Of a DNA stretch of 62,452 nt, positions 25,487 through 34,563 are shown in pieces. This DNA is from Raineya sp964654605 (GTDB lineage: Bacteria; Bacteroidota; Bacteroidia; Cytophagales; Thermonemataceae): contig CAZZLW010000009.1 in NCBI GenBank assembly GCA_964654605.1, positions 1 through 62,452 of the forward strand, in the 5' to 3' direction. The notes under the pieces are model-generated. The model was not told where the DNA came from. It saw only the letters and a list, made by a program, of their open reading frames with translations, and ran no database searches. Position 1 is the stretch's first letter. Every line of letters begins with the position of its first letter. A program made the position numbers and the translations under genes.

Positions 25487-26164
25487 ATGCTTCAATGGAA
25501 AATTTGTGGTATGAGAGAAACTACCAACATACAAGAGGTGGTTTCTCTCTCACCTCATTTTATGGGTTTCATCTTTTACGAAAATTCTAAACGATTTGTG
25601 GGGAAAAATTGGCAAATGCCTTCCCTACCCCAGCAAACTCGCAAAGTTGGCGTTTTTGTAAATGAAACCTGTGAAAATATTACTTCCATAGCTCAAAGAT
25701 ACGAATTAGATTATCTGCAACTGCACGGTGAAGAAAGTCCTGCATTTTGCTCGGAATTAGGTAAAAAGCTCCCTTTGCCTATCGTAAAGGCTTTTGGTGT
25801 GGGACAAGGCTTTAAATTTTCAAATTTAGAGCCTTATTTGCCTTTTGTTGATGCCTTTTTGCTGGATACACAAGGCAAAGAGCGTGGTGGCAATGGTGTA
25901 GCCTTTGATTGGCAAGTGCTGAAAAACTATCCTTATGCAAAGCCCCTATGGATTAGTGGCGGAATTTCTTTGAAAAACAGCCCTATGCTGTTTGAATTTT
26001 TGCAAAAAAATCCGCAAATTCCTATACAAGTCATAGATTTGAACAGCCGTTTTGAACTCGCCCCCGCTCTGAAAGATATAACCCAACTGCAAGTTTGGAA
26101 AAATAACTTTTTTGAACCTTTTGCTCAAAAAAACAATGAAACTCAAAATTATCAGCCGAAGTAG
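25487..26164 (+). CDS. trpF: Phosphoribosylanthranilate isomerase
   Basis: A 225-residue TIM-barrel enzyme of tryptophan synthesis. It has the N-terminal KICGMRE motif (catalytic Cys), LQLHGEE, LLDTQGKERGGNG with the catalytic Asp, ISGGIS, and the Bacteroidota-typical DLNSRFELAPALKD near the end. It is detached from other trp genes here and instead overlaps hemC by 29 bases. It begins right after the unknown cassette. Confidence 0.92.
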   Translation: MLQWKICGMRETTNIQEVVSLSPHFMGFIFYENSKRFVGKNWQMPSLPQQTRKVGVFVNETCENITSIAQRYELDYLQLHGEESPAFCSELGKKLPLPIVKAFGVGQGFKFSNLEPYLPFVDAFLLDTQGKERGGNGVAFDWQVLKNYPYAKPLWISGGISLKNSPMLFEFLQKNPQIPIQVIDLNSRFELAPALKDITQLQVWKNNFFEPFAQKNNETQNYQPK

Positions 26165-27047
26165 TAAGCTCGCTTTATGGCAAACTGAATTTGTTGCTCA
26201 AAAATTACAAGAAGCAGGTTTTAGCACCGAAATTGTAACTATTGAAACCAAAGGTGATAAAATTCTTGACCGCTCACTTTCCAAAATCGGTAGTAAAGGA
26301 GTTTTTACAGAAGAATTGGAAGAGCAACTACTTTCGGGAGCAGTGCATTTGGCTGTTCATAGTGCCAAAGATTTGCCCTCTCACTTGCCCAAAGGCTTGA
26401 AAATTATTGCCTTTACCGAAAGAGAGCAAATGAATGACGTTCTTGTGAGTTTTAAGGAAAATATTTCGCTTGCCGATAAAATGGTCGTAGGCACTTCCTC
26501 TACTCGCCGCATTGCGGTTTTGAAACATTTTTACCCGCATATTCAAAGCACCGAAATACGAGGCAACTTGCAAACTCGCTTGCAAAAATTACAAAATGGA
26601 CTTTGTGATGCTCTTATTTTAGCTTATGCAGGTGTAAAAAGAATGAACTACGAGCATCTCATTCGCCAGCATTTGCCTTTGGAAATTTTTACGCCTACTG
26701 CGGGGCAAGGTAGTATTGCTGTGGAAATCAGCGAACATTTGGAAAAAGATTTGCAAGAAAAGTTAAGAAAAATCCTGAATCACGAGGCTACAGCTATCTG
26801 TGTAGAGGCAGAAAGGGCGTTTCTGCATACTTTGCAAGGTGGTTGTAGCGTGCCTGTTTTTGTGCTTGCTACTTGGCAAGGCGAAAAAATTTACTTACAA
26901 GGAGGTTTGCTTGGGTGGAATGGTGAAAAAATTATCCGAAAAACGGCTCTCTGCCTGCCCAATGAAGCTATCAACACTGCTATTGCTCTGGCTAACGAAG
27001 TTTTGGCAAGTGGTGGAAAAGAAATTTTAGCAGTCGCAAATAAATGA
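26136..27047 (+). CDS. hemC: Porphobilinogen deaminase (hydroxymethylbilane synthase)
   Basis: A 303-residue enzyme that polymerises four porphobilinogens in haem biosynthesis. Start ATG 26136 gives the standard N-terminus (KLKIISRSSKLALWQT). Key residues are Asp79 in HSAKDLP, the RRIAVLK and EIRGNLQTRL arginines, and the dipyrromethane-cofactor Cys237 in QGGCSVPV. It overlaps the end of trpF. Confidence 0.96.
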   Translation: MKLKIISRSSKLALWQTEFVAQKLQEAGFSTEIVTIETKGDKILDRSLSKIGSKGVFTEELEEQLLSGAVHLAVHSAKDLPSHLPKGLKIIAFTEREQMNDVLVSFKENISLADKMVVGTSSTRRIAVLKHFYPHIQSTEIRGNLQTRLQKLQNGLCDALILAYAGVKRMNYEHLIRQHLPLEIFTPTAGQGSIAVEISEHLEKDLQEKLRKILNHEATAICVEAERAFLHTLQGGCSVPVFVLATWQGEKIYLQGGLLGWNGEKIIRKTALCLPNEAINTAIALANEVLASGGKEILAVANK

Positions 27048-27122
27048 AAGTTTTGACCTCAAAGCAAATTTACCCTAATTTTATGAAAACTTGAAGTTTG
27101 CGTCTGATGACCCCTTGAACTT

Positions 27123-27650
27123 TTGGAACTATTAAACCTAAAACAAATTTTGGAACATCAAACCATCATAGAAACGTTTGGCAATCGTTTGCGTGTGCGT
27201 GTATGTGGCTTGTTGGTGCAAGAAGGCACGATTTTACTCATCAAACACACAAATTTGGGCGAAGGGGGCTACTTATGGTCGCCACCGGGAGGAGGTTTGC
27301 ATTTTGGCGAAAGCATCAGCGAATGTTTGCAAAGAGAGTTTCTGGAAGAAGCAGGTCTGCAAGTACGAATCAAGCAGTTTTTGTTTGTATATGAGTTTTT
27401 AGAGCCTCCTTTGCACGCTATTGAGTTGTTTTTTGAAGTAGAGCAAATCGGTGGAGTATTAAAATTGGGCAAAGACCCTGAAATGAGCCAAGAAAGCCAA
27501 ATTTTACAAGAAATTGCTTGGGTAGATTACGATTTCTTGAAACAAGAAAAGCCCGATTGCGTGCATTGGGCTATCAGGCAAGCAGAAAGTATAGAAAATT
27601 TACTTCAATGCAAAGGTTGGTTATGCAAAAATTCTTTCAAGGGAAAATAG
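27123..27650 (+). CDS. NUDIX hydrolase, TTG start
   Basis: A 175-residue protein that hydrolyses a nucleoside-diphosphate-linked compound. A perfect Nudix box occupies residues 57-79 (G57, E63, R71-E72, E75-E76, G78), in the context PPGGGLHFGES ... REFLEEAGL. The start is TTG at 27123; no in-frame ATG precedes the domain. Substrate unknown. The downstream SDR gene begins within its last codons. Confidence 0.88.
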   Translation: MELLNLKQILEHQTIIETFGNRLRVRVCGLLVQEGTILLIKHTNLGEGGYLWSPPGGGLHFGESISECLQREFLEEAGLQVRIKQFLFVYEFLEPPLHAIELFFEVEQIGGVLKLGKDPEMSQESQILQEIAWVDYDFLKQEKPDCVHWAIRQAESIENLLQCKGWLCKNSFKGK

Positions 27651-28417
27651 TTCTTATCACAGGGGCAAGTTCTGGGATTGGCAAAGCCTTGAGCCAAAGG
27701 TTTGCAGAACTGGGTGCCGTAGTGTATAATGCAGATATTCAGGCTCCTACTCATCAAATAGCAAATATTTCTCACTTACCTTTGGACGTGAGAGATTTTG
27801 AGCAATTTCAAAGTGTCTTTCAAATCATTTTACAAAAACACTCCAAGATTGACTTGGTTATCAACAATGCAGGAATAGGCATAGCAGGCGAAGCACAAGA
27901 TTTAAGCATTTCGGAGTGGAAAAAAGTGCTTGATATAAACCTGCTTGGCGTTGTAAATGGTACAAAAATCGCTTACGATATAATGAGCGAGCAAAGGTTT
28001 GGGCATATTGTCAATATGGCGTCTATGTCTGCTCTGATACCTTTTCCGCTGGCTATTCCGTATGCTACTGCCAAGCACGGTGTTTTAGGTCTTTCTAAAT
28101 CTTTACGGGTAGAAGGCAGAGCTTTGGGAGTAAAAGTAACTGCTATTTGTCCGGGCTTTGTAGAAAGTGCCTTGTACGAAAACGCCATCAAATCGCATAC
28201 CGATACCGAAAAAATCAAATCTACCATTCCTTTCCCTATCCTTCCTACCGAAAAAGCTGTCAGGTACATTCTGAAAGGAATTGTACACAACCAAGCTGTT
28301 GTCGTTTTTCCTTTTTATACCAAACTCACCTTGTGGCTTGAAAGAATTTTCCCCAACCTATTAAGCAAATTTGTAATTCAAAAAGCCGTTAAAGACTTCC
28401 GTAAAAGCAAAACTTAA
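27623..28417 (+). CDS. Short-chain dehydrogenase/reductase
   Basis: A 264-residue classical SDR with a Rossmann cofactor motif TGASSGIG (13-20), NNAG (81-84) and catalytic Ser134 / Tyr147 / Lys151 (YATAK). ATG 27608 would add five residues and is also possible. A hydrophobic helix near the C-terminus suggests membrane association. It overlaps the nudix gene by 28 bases, so the two are coupled. The oxidised substrate is unknown. Confidence 0.9.
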   Translation: MQKFFQGKIVLITGASSGIGKALSQRFAELGAVVYNADIQAPTHQIANISHLPLDVRDFEQFQSVFQIILQKHSKIDLVINNAGIGIAGEAQDLSISEWKKVLDINLLGVVNGTKIAYDIMSEQRFGHIVNMASMSALIPFPLAIPYATAKHGVLGLSKSLRVEGRALGVKVTAICPGFVESALYENAIKSHTDTEKIKSTIPFPILPTEKAVRYILKGIVHNQAVVVFPFYTKLTLWLERIFPNLLSKFVIQKAVKDFRKSKT

Positions 28418-28462
28418 CAAAAAAATAACCCTCAATATAAGACGAGCTAAACTAAAAGTTTT

Positions 28463-28470
28463 TACTTTTG
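28463..28470 (+). promoter_or_regulatory. -7 box upstream of TonB receptor gene
   Basis: TACTTTTG matches the Bacteroidota -7 consensus, 25 bases before the ATG. No convincing TTTG -33 element at the usual distance was found. Confidence 0.4.
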
Positions 28471-28495
28471 TAAGTGGTTAAACAACTGAACGCTT

Positions 28496-30802
28496 ATGAA
28501 ATTATTTTCACTTTTAGGTCTGCTTTTGTTTGGTTTTTCTACTTTTGCCCAAGATACACTCCGCCCTGCTACTCACGAAATTGAAGTAGAAGATTTGCTC
28601 AAAAGAAAAGGTGAAGTAGATGAATTTGAGGACGTTTCTATTATTACTACCAGCCGTACCAGTGAGCAAAAATCCAGTAAAGCACCGGGAACTATTGTGG
28701 TTATCACTGCTGAACAAATTCAAAGAAGGGGTTACACCTCGCTAATGGAACTCTTGCAAGATATTCCGAATGTGCGTGTAGATAATTTGGTAGATCCACG
28801 CTGGAACAACAATATTCTTATGCGTGGTATTGCAGGAACTAATGGCAGTGCCAACGATAAATTTATTTTACTCATAGACGGAGTACGTGCCAATTCACCC
28901 ACCAACGATATTATTCCCATTGTTGAGAATTACCCTGTTCATTTGGCTAAACAAGTAGAAATTGTATTCGGTCCTGCATCAGCTTTGTATGGAGCAGATG
29001 CTTTCGCTGGGGTAATCAATATTATCACAAAAACCGCTGATGATATTCGCCGAAGCGAAGTTACTGCTATCGGTGGAATGTATAATTATGTTTTGGGAAA
29101 TTTGCAAATGGGCAGACGTATCAATGAAGATTTGAGCTATACTTTTTCGGCTCAATATCACTACGACCAGCAGCCGCAACTGAGCAAATTTTATTCAGAA
29201 GAATACAAAAATTTAGAACAAAACCTGCAAACAGGAAATTTCAACACCATTTTCGGTCCGCAAACTGCAAATGTATTTCCCTATTATAGTCAAACACCTT
29301 TGCGTAGCTATGCAATGCACGGAAACATACGCTACAAGAACCTATCTTTTACACTTTTCCGCAACGAAGCTATTAACCCTTCCACGATTGCCCAAACCCC
29401 CGATAATGTAGTGTATAATCGTGGAGCATTTTTCGGACACAATGTAACAATGGGTAATCTGACATATCAAAAAAATTTAGGAAAATGGCAACTCACAAGT
29501 TTTCTGATTGGCAGTCATTATTGGCTAAACCCTGAAAGTAATTTCCGTAATGTATATTCAGGCTTGAGACCTGCCTATAAGTTCTCAAACGGCTTGATGC
29601 TGAAAGCTGAGCAACTTGCCAGTTATACGCTCAATTCAATCATTAGCTTTTCGGGAGGTGTTACTTACGAATATTTTAATTCTGTGCCTCGCGGACACGA
29701 TTTAGAATATGTTTTGAGTAATCGCAAGCAAAGAGCCGTTATCATTGGCAGTATTTATCCGCTCAATCCTACGGGTATTGAAGTTCCTATTCCCTTTATT
29801 GAGTACAGCAATATTGGCGGTTTTTTACAAACACAGATAAATCCCGTAGAAAAAGTTTCTGTTACATTAGGAACGCGTTATGATGTCAATAGTCGTTATG
29901 GGGCTTCGCTCAATCCAAGAGCAGGTATCGTGTTTGAAATAAATAAGCATCTCAATACAAAGCTACTATATGGTTCTGCTTTCCTTGCACCTTCGCCACT
30001 TTTTGCATTTGAGCAGTTTGGTTCTTTTGTAAGTTTTGATAATGGTGCAAGTTATGTTTCTTTCTTTTTCCGCCTCCCGAACCCCGATTTGAAGCCTCAA
30101 ACTATTCAAACTTTTGAAAGTTCTACTTCGTTCAACAATGGTAAAAATTTCCGAGCCAATTTTAATGCCTTCTATTCAATAAGTGAGGGCTTGTTCAATT
30201 ACGGACCTGATGCTATCAACGGCAATCGCTACAATGGGCAATTTTTAGGTTATCCCGTAGCTTTCATAGAGGTTGCGATAAATAGTGAAAGGCAGTTCAG
30301 CTATGGAGGTTCTTTGGATTTAGATTACCGATTGAACATAGGCAATAATCAACGTTTGAATTTCTATGCTTCTGCAAGTTATGTTGGTGGTAAAGTAACT
30401 AGCAAAGATACGCTCAATCAGGAAATACTTATTGATTTAGCCGCTATTTCGCCTTGGATTTTCAAAGGTGGTTTTGAGCTTGAACTAAACCGATTTACTT
30501 TTACACCTCGTTTTATTTTTGTCAATAAACAATTTACCTATGCCGTAAGTCAGCGTGAAAATGGCACTGCAAGACAAAACATTGACGGCTATGCTCTTTT
30601 GAACCTTCATCTCAACTACCGCATTAGTAATTATTTCAATGTGTTTCTGCAAGGTAGAAATTTACTTGACCAGCGTTATTATTCGCTCAATTTAGGGGCT
30701 TCTCCTGAAACAGCTCTTCAAGGAGCGGCAGGAGCAGAATTTGCAAACGGTGCCCCCCAGAATCCTTTGCGTATAATGGCAGGATTTAACTTAAAATTCT
30801 AA
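28496..30802 (+). CDS. TonB-dependent outer-membrane receptor, paired with phosphatase
   Basis: A 768-residue receptor with a signal peptide (ending TFAQ). After a short linker comes the plug domain (about 50-190: SSKAPGTIVVITAEQIQRRGY, then PNVRVDNLVDPRW, GPASALYGADAFAGVINI), followed by a 22-strand-type barrel ending in the expected aromatic-terminal pattern (AGFNLKF). It lacks the N-terminal carboxypeptidase-like domain of SusC proteins and resembles Cir-type siderophore/vitamin receptors. It is followed after 12 bases by a TPR/SpoIIE phosphatase gene; the same pair occurs again at 47726-52208. Ligand unknown. Confidence 0.9.
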   Translation: MKLFSLLGLLLFGFSTFAQDTLRPATHEIEVEDLLKRKGEVDEFEDVSIITTSRTSEQKSSKAPGTIVVITAEQIQRRGYTSLMELLQDIPNVRVDNLVDPRWNNNILMRGIAGTNGSANDKFILLIDGVRANSPTNDIIPIVENYPVHLAKQVEIVFGPASALYGADAFAGVINIITKTADDIRRSEVTAIGGMYNYVLGNLQMGRRINEDLSYTFSAQYHYDQQPQLSKFYSEEYKNLEQNLQTGNFNTIFGPQTANVFPYYSQTPLRSYAMHGNIRYKNLSFTLFRNEAINPSTIAQTPDNVVYNRGAFFGHNVTMGNLTYQKNLGKWQLTSFLIGSHYWLNPESNFRNVYSGLRPAYKFSNGLMLKAEQLASYTLNSIISFSGGVTYEYFNSVPRGHDLEYVLSNRKQRAVIIGSIYPLNPTGIEVPIPFIEYSNIGGFLQTQINPVEKVSVTLGTRYDVNSRYGASLNPRAGIVFEINKHLNTKLLYGSAFLAPSPLFAFEQFGSFVSFDNGASYVSFFFRLPNPDLKPQTIQTFESSTSFNNGKNFRANFNAFYSISEGLFNYGPDAINGNRYNGQFLGYPVAFIEVAINSERQFSYGGSLDLDYRLNIGNNQRLNFYASASYVGGKVTSKDTLNQEILIDLAAISPWIFKGGFELELNRFTFTPRFIFVNKQFTYAVSQRENGTARQNIDGYALLNLHLNYRISNYFNVFLQGRNLLDQRYYSLNLGASPETALQGAAGAEFANGAPQNPLRIMAGFNLKF

Positions 30803-30814
30803 AAACAAAACTCT

Positions 30815-33232
30815 ATGCGTTACCTTCTTGCATTACTATTCATTTTATTAGCCTTGCCTTCGCTTTGGGGGCAAAGTAGTATCAATGAACTCATTGCCCA
30901 ACTCAACCAAGCCAAAGATGATGAGGCGAAAATACAAATTTCTAAAAAAATTGCCCTCGCTTATCAAAGACAAAAAGGATATGGCAAAGCCATTGAGTAT
31001 TATCAGCGAGCTTTGGATTTAGAAAAAACCAACAAAAAGCCGCTTCATCAGCAAGGAGAAACCCAAAAAGATATTGCCTTTGCCTACCTGATGATGCAAG
31101 ACTATCCGAAAGCTAAAGAAAATTACAAGAAAGTCTTGGAAATTGAAAAAGCTGATAACAATAAAGCCGAAATTACCGAAACTTTGGAAGGACTTGCTAC
31201 TATTTGTACCGAAAATAAAGAATACAAAGAAGCTATTACCTATTACCAAGAACTGCTTGGATATTACAAAGACGACCTACCCGCTCTTGCGAATACCTAT
31301 AACAATATTGGTTACAACTATAAAAAAATGGGGGATACCAAAAGAGCCTTAGAAAACTTTGACCAATCTATTAAAATCAATCAGCAAATTGCCAACCAAA
31401 ATAAAGGTAATACAAGTATTAGAGCCGTTGCTTTGATGAATATCGGCTCTACCTACACCAATGAAGGAGATTTCAAAGGGGCAAAAAAATACTATGAAGA
31501 TGCACTTGTCATCAGACGCTCACAAAACGATAAAGTTGAAGAAGCTAAATTGCATAACTTTTTAGCTGTCAATGATTTTCTTGCAAATAGAAACGAAAAT
31601 GCCTTGGACTATGTAGATAAGGCAATAGCGATAGCCGAAAGGGAATTGAATGGGGCAAATAAACTCAAAGCCCAAGAGGTACTGATGTCCAGTTATCAAA
31701 TCAAGGCAAATATTTATCAGCAACAGCAAGATTTGAAAGAGTATCAAAAGAACTACCAAAAATACTTGGATTTACAAAAGGCTTATCAGGAAGAAGAAGC
31801 CCGCCAAAGACAAGAAATGATTGAACGCCAGTTAGAACTTGAAAAAAAGGAAAGTGAAATAAAAGCCAATATCGCACAAGAGGAAAAGAAAGAAATGGAA
31901 CTTGTGCAAGCCAACTTGGAAAAAGAAAAAGCCAAAAAGGAAGCCGAACTTCGTGAAAGTGAAATTCAGCGTCTCAAAGCCGATAGAGAATTGCAGGCTC
32001 AACGATTGCGTAATGCCGCCATTGAAAAGCAACGTGCTGAACAACAATTGGAGCTAATCCGTCAGAAAGCCGAAGCCGAACGCCAAGAACAACAAATTGC
32101 CGCTCTGGAAAAAGACAAAGAAATAGAAAGGCAAAAACGTGAAGCAGAAAGAAAAGAAGAAGAACGCAAACGAGAAATCTTAGAGAAAGAAAAGCAACTT
32201 GCTGACCTGAAAGCCAAAGAAGAAGAACAAAAAAACTTTTATACGCTCATTGGGCTGGCTATTGTAGGGGCTTTTTTAATTTTTGTGGGCTACCTGCTTA
32301 TCCTGAATAGGCAGAAAAACAAAAAACTTGCCGCTCAAAATGCAACCATTGAGGAGCAAAACAAAGAATTGCAAGTACAAGCTGAAGAATTGCAACAACA
32401 ACAGGAAGAGATTATGGCTCAAAGAGATGCCATTGCTCAAAAAAATGAAATGCTTGCCGAACAAAACGAAAAAATTGAAAAAAGTATCAATGCCGCCAAA
32501 ACTATACAAACGGCTATTTTGCCCTATACCGAAAAATTACAAAAACTTTTCAAGGATTACTTTGTGCTTTTTATGCCTCGCGACGTGGTAAGTGGAGATT
32601 TTTATTGGATTGAACAGCTTGATGCAAACAGAACTATCGTTGCCGCTGTGGATTGTACAGGACACGGCGTTCCTGGTGCCTTTATGAGTCTGATTGGAAA
32701 TAGATTGCTGGAAAAAGTCGTGATTTTGAATCGTATCCACGAACCGAGCGAAATTTTGGAAAATTTGCACCAAGAAGTGCAAAAACTACTTCGCCAAAAA
32801 GAAACAGGCAATCGCGATGGTATGGATATGGCTTTGTGCATACTTGAAAAAACGCCTGATGGTAAAACCAAAATTCATTTCGCAGGGGCAAAAAGACCAC
32901 TTTATTATACTGAAAATGGTCATACTCAAGTTTTCACACTCAAAGGTTCAAGAAAATCCATAGGAGGCGACCAAAACGAAAATATAAAATTTGAAACCAA
33001 TACCCTCGTGCTTTCTCCAAACTCTTGCATATATCTATGTTCTGACGGAATTACTGACCAAAATGATGTCGAAAGGGTAAAACTCGGCGAAAGCAAACTG
33101 AAATACACACTTTCTAATATAGCCACACTATCAATGACAGAACAACATAAAGCTATACAGAACCTTTTAGAAAATCAGCTACGAGGCACTTTGCAAAGAG
33201 ATGATATTTTGCTCATTGGTATAAAATTATAA
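30815..33232 (+). CDS. TPR-coiled-coil-transmembrane-SpoIIE phosphatase
   Basis: An 805-residue protein: signal peptide (1-19, SLWGQ), TPR repeats (about 25-320), a long charged coiled coil (about 325-470), transmembrane helix (about 475-497), a second coiled coil (about 500-565), and a SpoIIE/PP2C phosphatase domain (about 570-805). Metal-binding motifs are RDVVSGDFYW, DCTGHGVPGAFMS (near 612), RDGMDMA, CSDGITDQ and RDDILLIGI. This predicts a periplasmic TPR/coil sensor and a cytoplasmic phosphoserine phosphatase. It is probably in one transcript with the TonB receptor upstream. Target protein unknown. Confidence 0.92.
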   Translation: MRYLLALLFILLALPSLWGQSSINELIAQLNQAKDDEAKIQISKKIALAYQRQKGYGKAIEYYQRALDLEKTNKKPLHQQGETQKDIAFAYLMMQDYPKAKENYKKVLEIEKADNNKAEITETLEGLATICTENKEYKEAITYYQELLGYYKDDLPALANTYNNIGYNYKKMGDTKRALENFDQSIKINQQIANQNKGNTSIRAVALMNIGSTYTNEGDFKGAKKYYEDALVIRRSQNDKVEEAKLHNFLAVNDFLANRNENALDYVDKAIAIAERELNGANKLKAQEVLMSSYQIKANIYQQQQDLKEYQKNYQKYLDLQKAYQEEEARQRQEMIERQLELEKKESEIKANIAQEEKKEMELVQANLEKEKAKKEAELRESEIQRLKADRELQAQRLRNAAIEKQRAEQQLELIRQKAEAERQEQQIAALEKDKEIERQKREAERKEEERKREILEKEKQLADLKAKEEEQKNFYTLIGLAIVGAFLIFVGYLLILNRQKNKKLAAQNATIEEQNKELQVQAEELQQQQEEIMAQRDAIAQKNEMLAEQNEKIEKSINAAKTIQTAILPYTEKLQKLFKDYFVLFMPRDVVSGDFYWIEQLDANRTIVAAVDCTGHGVPGAFMSLIGNRLLEKVVILNRIHEPSEILENLHQEVQKLLRQKETGNRDGMDMALCILEKTPDGKTKIHFAGAKRPLYYTENGHTQVFTLKGSRKSIGGDQNENIKFETNTLVLSPNSCIYLCSDGITDQNDVERVKLGESKLKYTLSNIATLSMTEQHKAIQNLLENQLRGTLQRDDILLIGIKL

Positions 33233-33245
33233 TCTGAAAAATACT

Positions 33246-33280
33246 CAAAAGCCCCTACTTGCATCAAGTAGAGGCTTTTG
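33246..33280. terminator. Hairpin between convergent genes
   Basis: Arms caaaagccCctacttg/caagtagAggcttttg (16 bases, one C-A mismatch) with loop cat. It lies 13 bases after the phosphatase stop and before the convergent TPR gene. There is no long T-tract, so it is probably but not certainly a terminator. Confidence 0.6.
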
Positions 33281-33304
33281 GGAGCATTACAAGAAATTTT
33301 ACAA

Positions 33305-34114
33305 TTATTTGCAGTGTTTTCCTAAATACTCTTCACATTCAGTATCGCCGAGTTCTTGGGCTTTTTTCCAATCTTCGCAAGCTCCTTTTTTATTTCCTGT
33401 GAAAAACTTGGCTTGCCCACGGAAAGTATAAGAGCTACCCACAGTGTTATCCAACTGGATAGATTTATCAAGACTTGCAAGTGCCAGTTTATACTGCCTT
33501 TGTTGCAATTCTATTTCTCCTTTCAAGGCATAGGCTTCGGCATTATTAGGATTTGCGGCGATGGCTTCTCTTACGTGTTTCATTGCCTCGGCTTTCTTTT
33601 CAAGATTGAAATAGTACAAAGCTAAATTGTAATGAGCCTTGTCGTATTTAGGATTGATTTTGAGTGCTTTCTGATATTCAGCGATTGCTTTTTCAGAGTC
33701 GCCTTTGCGTCTGTACATATTGCCAATTCTAACGTATGCTTCCAGAAAATCAGGTTTCTTTTCTAAAACTTTGGCAAAATCTTTCATTGCTTCTTCCTCT
33801 TTTCCCATATTTGAATACAATTCAGCCCTTTCAATGTAAGCCTCTAAATAATCGGGCTTTAGTTCAATTACTTTATTGAAGCTATTGATAGCTAAATTGT
33901 ACTGCAACAATGCTTTTTTTGCCATACCTCTTTGGAAATGAGCATCTACATAATCGGGTTTTGCGGCAAGAGCTAAATCAAATTTTTCTACGGCGGCATT
34001 GTAGTCTTTGGCTTCCATTTTAGCCATTCCGTCTTTGAATACTTCTTCGGGATTTTGGGCAAAAGCCAAGTAATTCAACCAAAAGAAGGATAAAAGTAAA
34101 GCAAAACGTTTCAT
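33305..34114 (-). CDS. Exported TPR-repeat protein
   Basis: A 269-residue protein with a signal peptide (ending AFAQ) followed by about six consecutive TPR units with regular 34-residue spacing (for example YNAAVEKFDLALAAKPDYVDA and KAIAEYQKALKINPKYDKA). The C-terminal part ends with two Cys residues (GDTECEEYLGKHCK) that may form a disulfide in the periplasm. No catalytic domain. It is likely a scaffolding or binding protein. Confidence 0.85.
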   Translation of the reverse strand: MKRFALLLSFFWLNYLAFAQNPEEVFKDGMAKMEAKDYNAAVEKFDLALAAKPDYVDAHFQRGMAKKALLQYNLAINSFNKVIELKPDYLEAYIERAELYSNMGKEEEAMKDFAKVLEKKPDFLEAYVRIGNMYRRKGDSEKAIAEYQKALKINPKYDKAHYNLALYYFNLEKKAEAMKHVREAIAANPNNAEAYALKGEIELQQRQYKLALASLDKSIQLDNTVGSSYTFRGQAKFFTGNKKGACEDWKKAQELGDTECEEYLGKHCK

Positions 34115-34151
34115 AACACTTTTATTTTATAGGTTTTACAAAATTTCAATG

Positions 34152-34182
34152 CAAAAGTAACAAATACCTTGCCAAAAAGCAA
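34152..34182 (-). promoter_or_regulatory. Promoter of TPR gene
   Basis: On the minus strand, TTG then 20 bases then TACTTTTG (minus-strand box at plus positions 34152-34159) matches the Bacteroidota consensus. The ATG is about 38 bases further on. Confidence 0.55.
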
Positions 34183-34214
34183 GAAATATCAAAACCTGTT
34201 CATTTAGCAAATTT

Positions 34215-34538
34215 TCACATAAACCCTAATTCCAATTTTGCTACTTCGCTCATCATATCGGTAGAATAGGGCGGGTCGAAGGTGAGTTCAAGTTCTACAT
34301 CATTTACACCTTCTATAGCCTTGATTTTATCCTTCACTTCTTGCGGAAGCATTTCTGCCGAAGGGCAATTGGGCGAAGTAAGTGTCATTTGTACATACAC
34401 ATTATTGATAGGAAAAATTTTCAAATCGTAAATCAAGCCCAACTCCCAAATATCCACAGGAATTTCAGGGTCGTAGATAGTTTTGATAGCCTCAACTACC
34501 TTTTCTCGTAAATCTGGAATTTCTGTAAGATTGCTCAT
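34215..34538 (-). CDS. MIP18/DUF59 family protein (SufT-like Fe-S assembly factor)
   Basis: A 107-residue protein with the family core DPEIPVDIWELGLIYDL, then YVQMTLTSPNCPSAEMLP (Cys in the NCPS motif), and VELTFDPPYSTDMM-like ending. DUF59 proteins help mature Fe-S proteins and are often encoded with the suf operon. Here it follows a barrel gene by a short gap on the same strand, and no other suf genes are seen in the window. The family match is strong; the exact role is inferred. Confidence 0.88.
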   Translation of the reverse strand: MSNLTEIPDLREKVVEAIKTIYDPEIPVDIWELGLIYDLKIFPINNVYVQMTLTSPNCPSAEMLPQEVKDKIKAIEGVNDVELELTFDPPYSTDMMSEVAKLELGFM

Positions 34539-34563
34539 AGATGTAAAGGTTTTTATACGGAAA

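Noticed and set aside
28496..30802. SusC-type receptor of a polysaccharide utilisation locus
   Set aside because: No N-terminal carboxypeptidase-like domain, no SusD gene and no glycoside hydrolases nearby.
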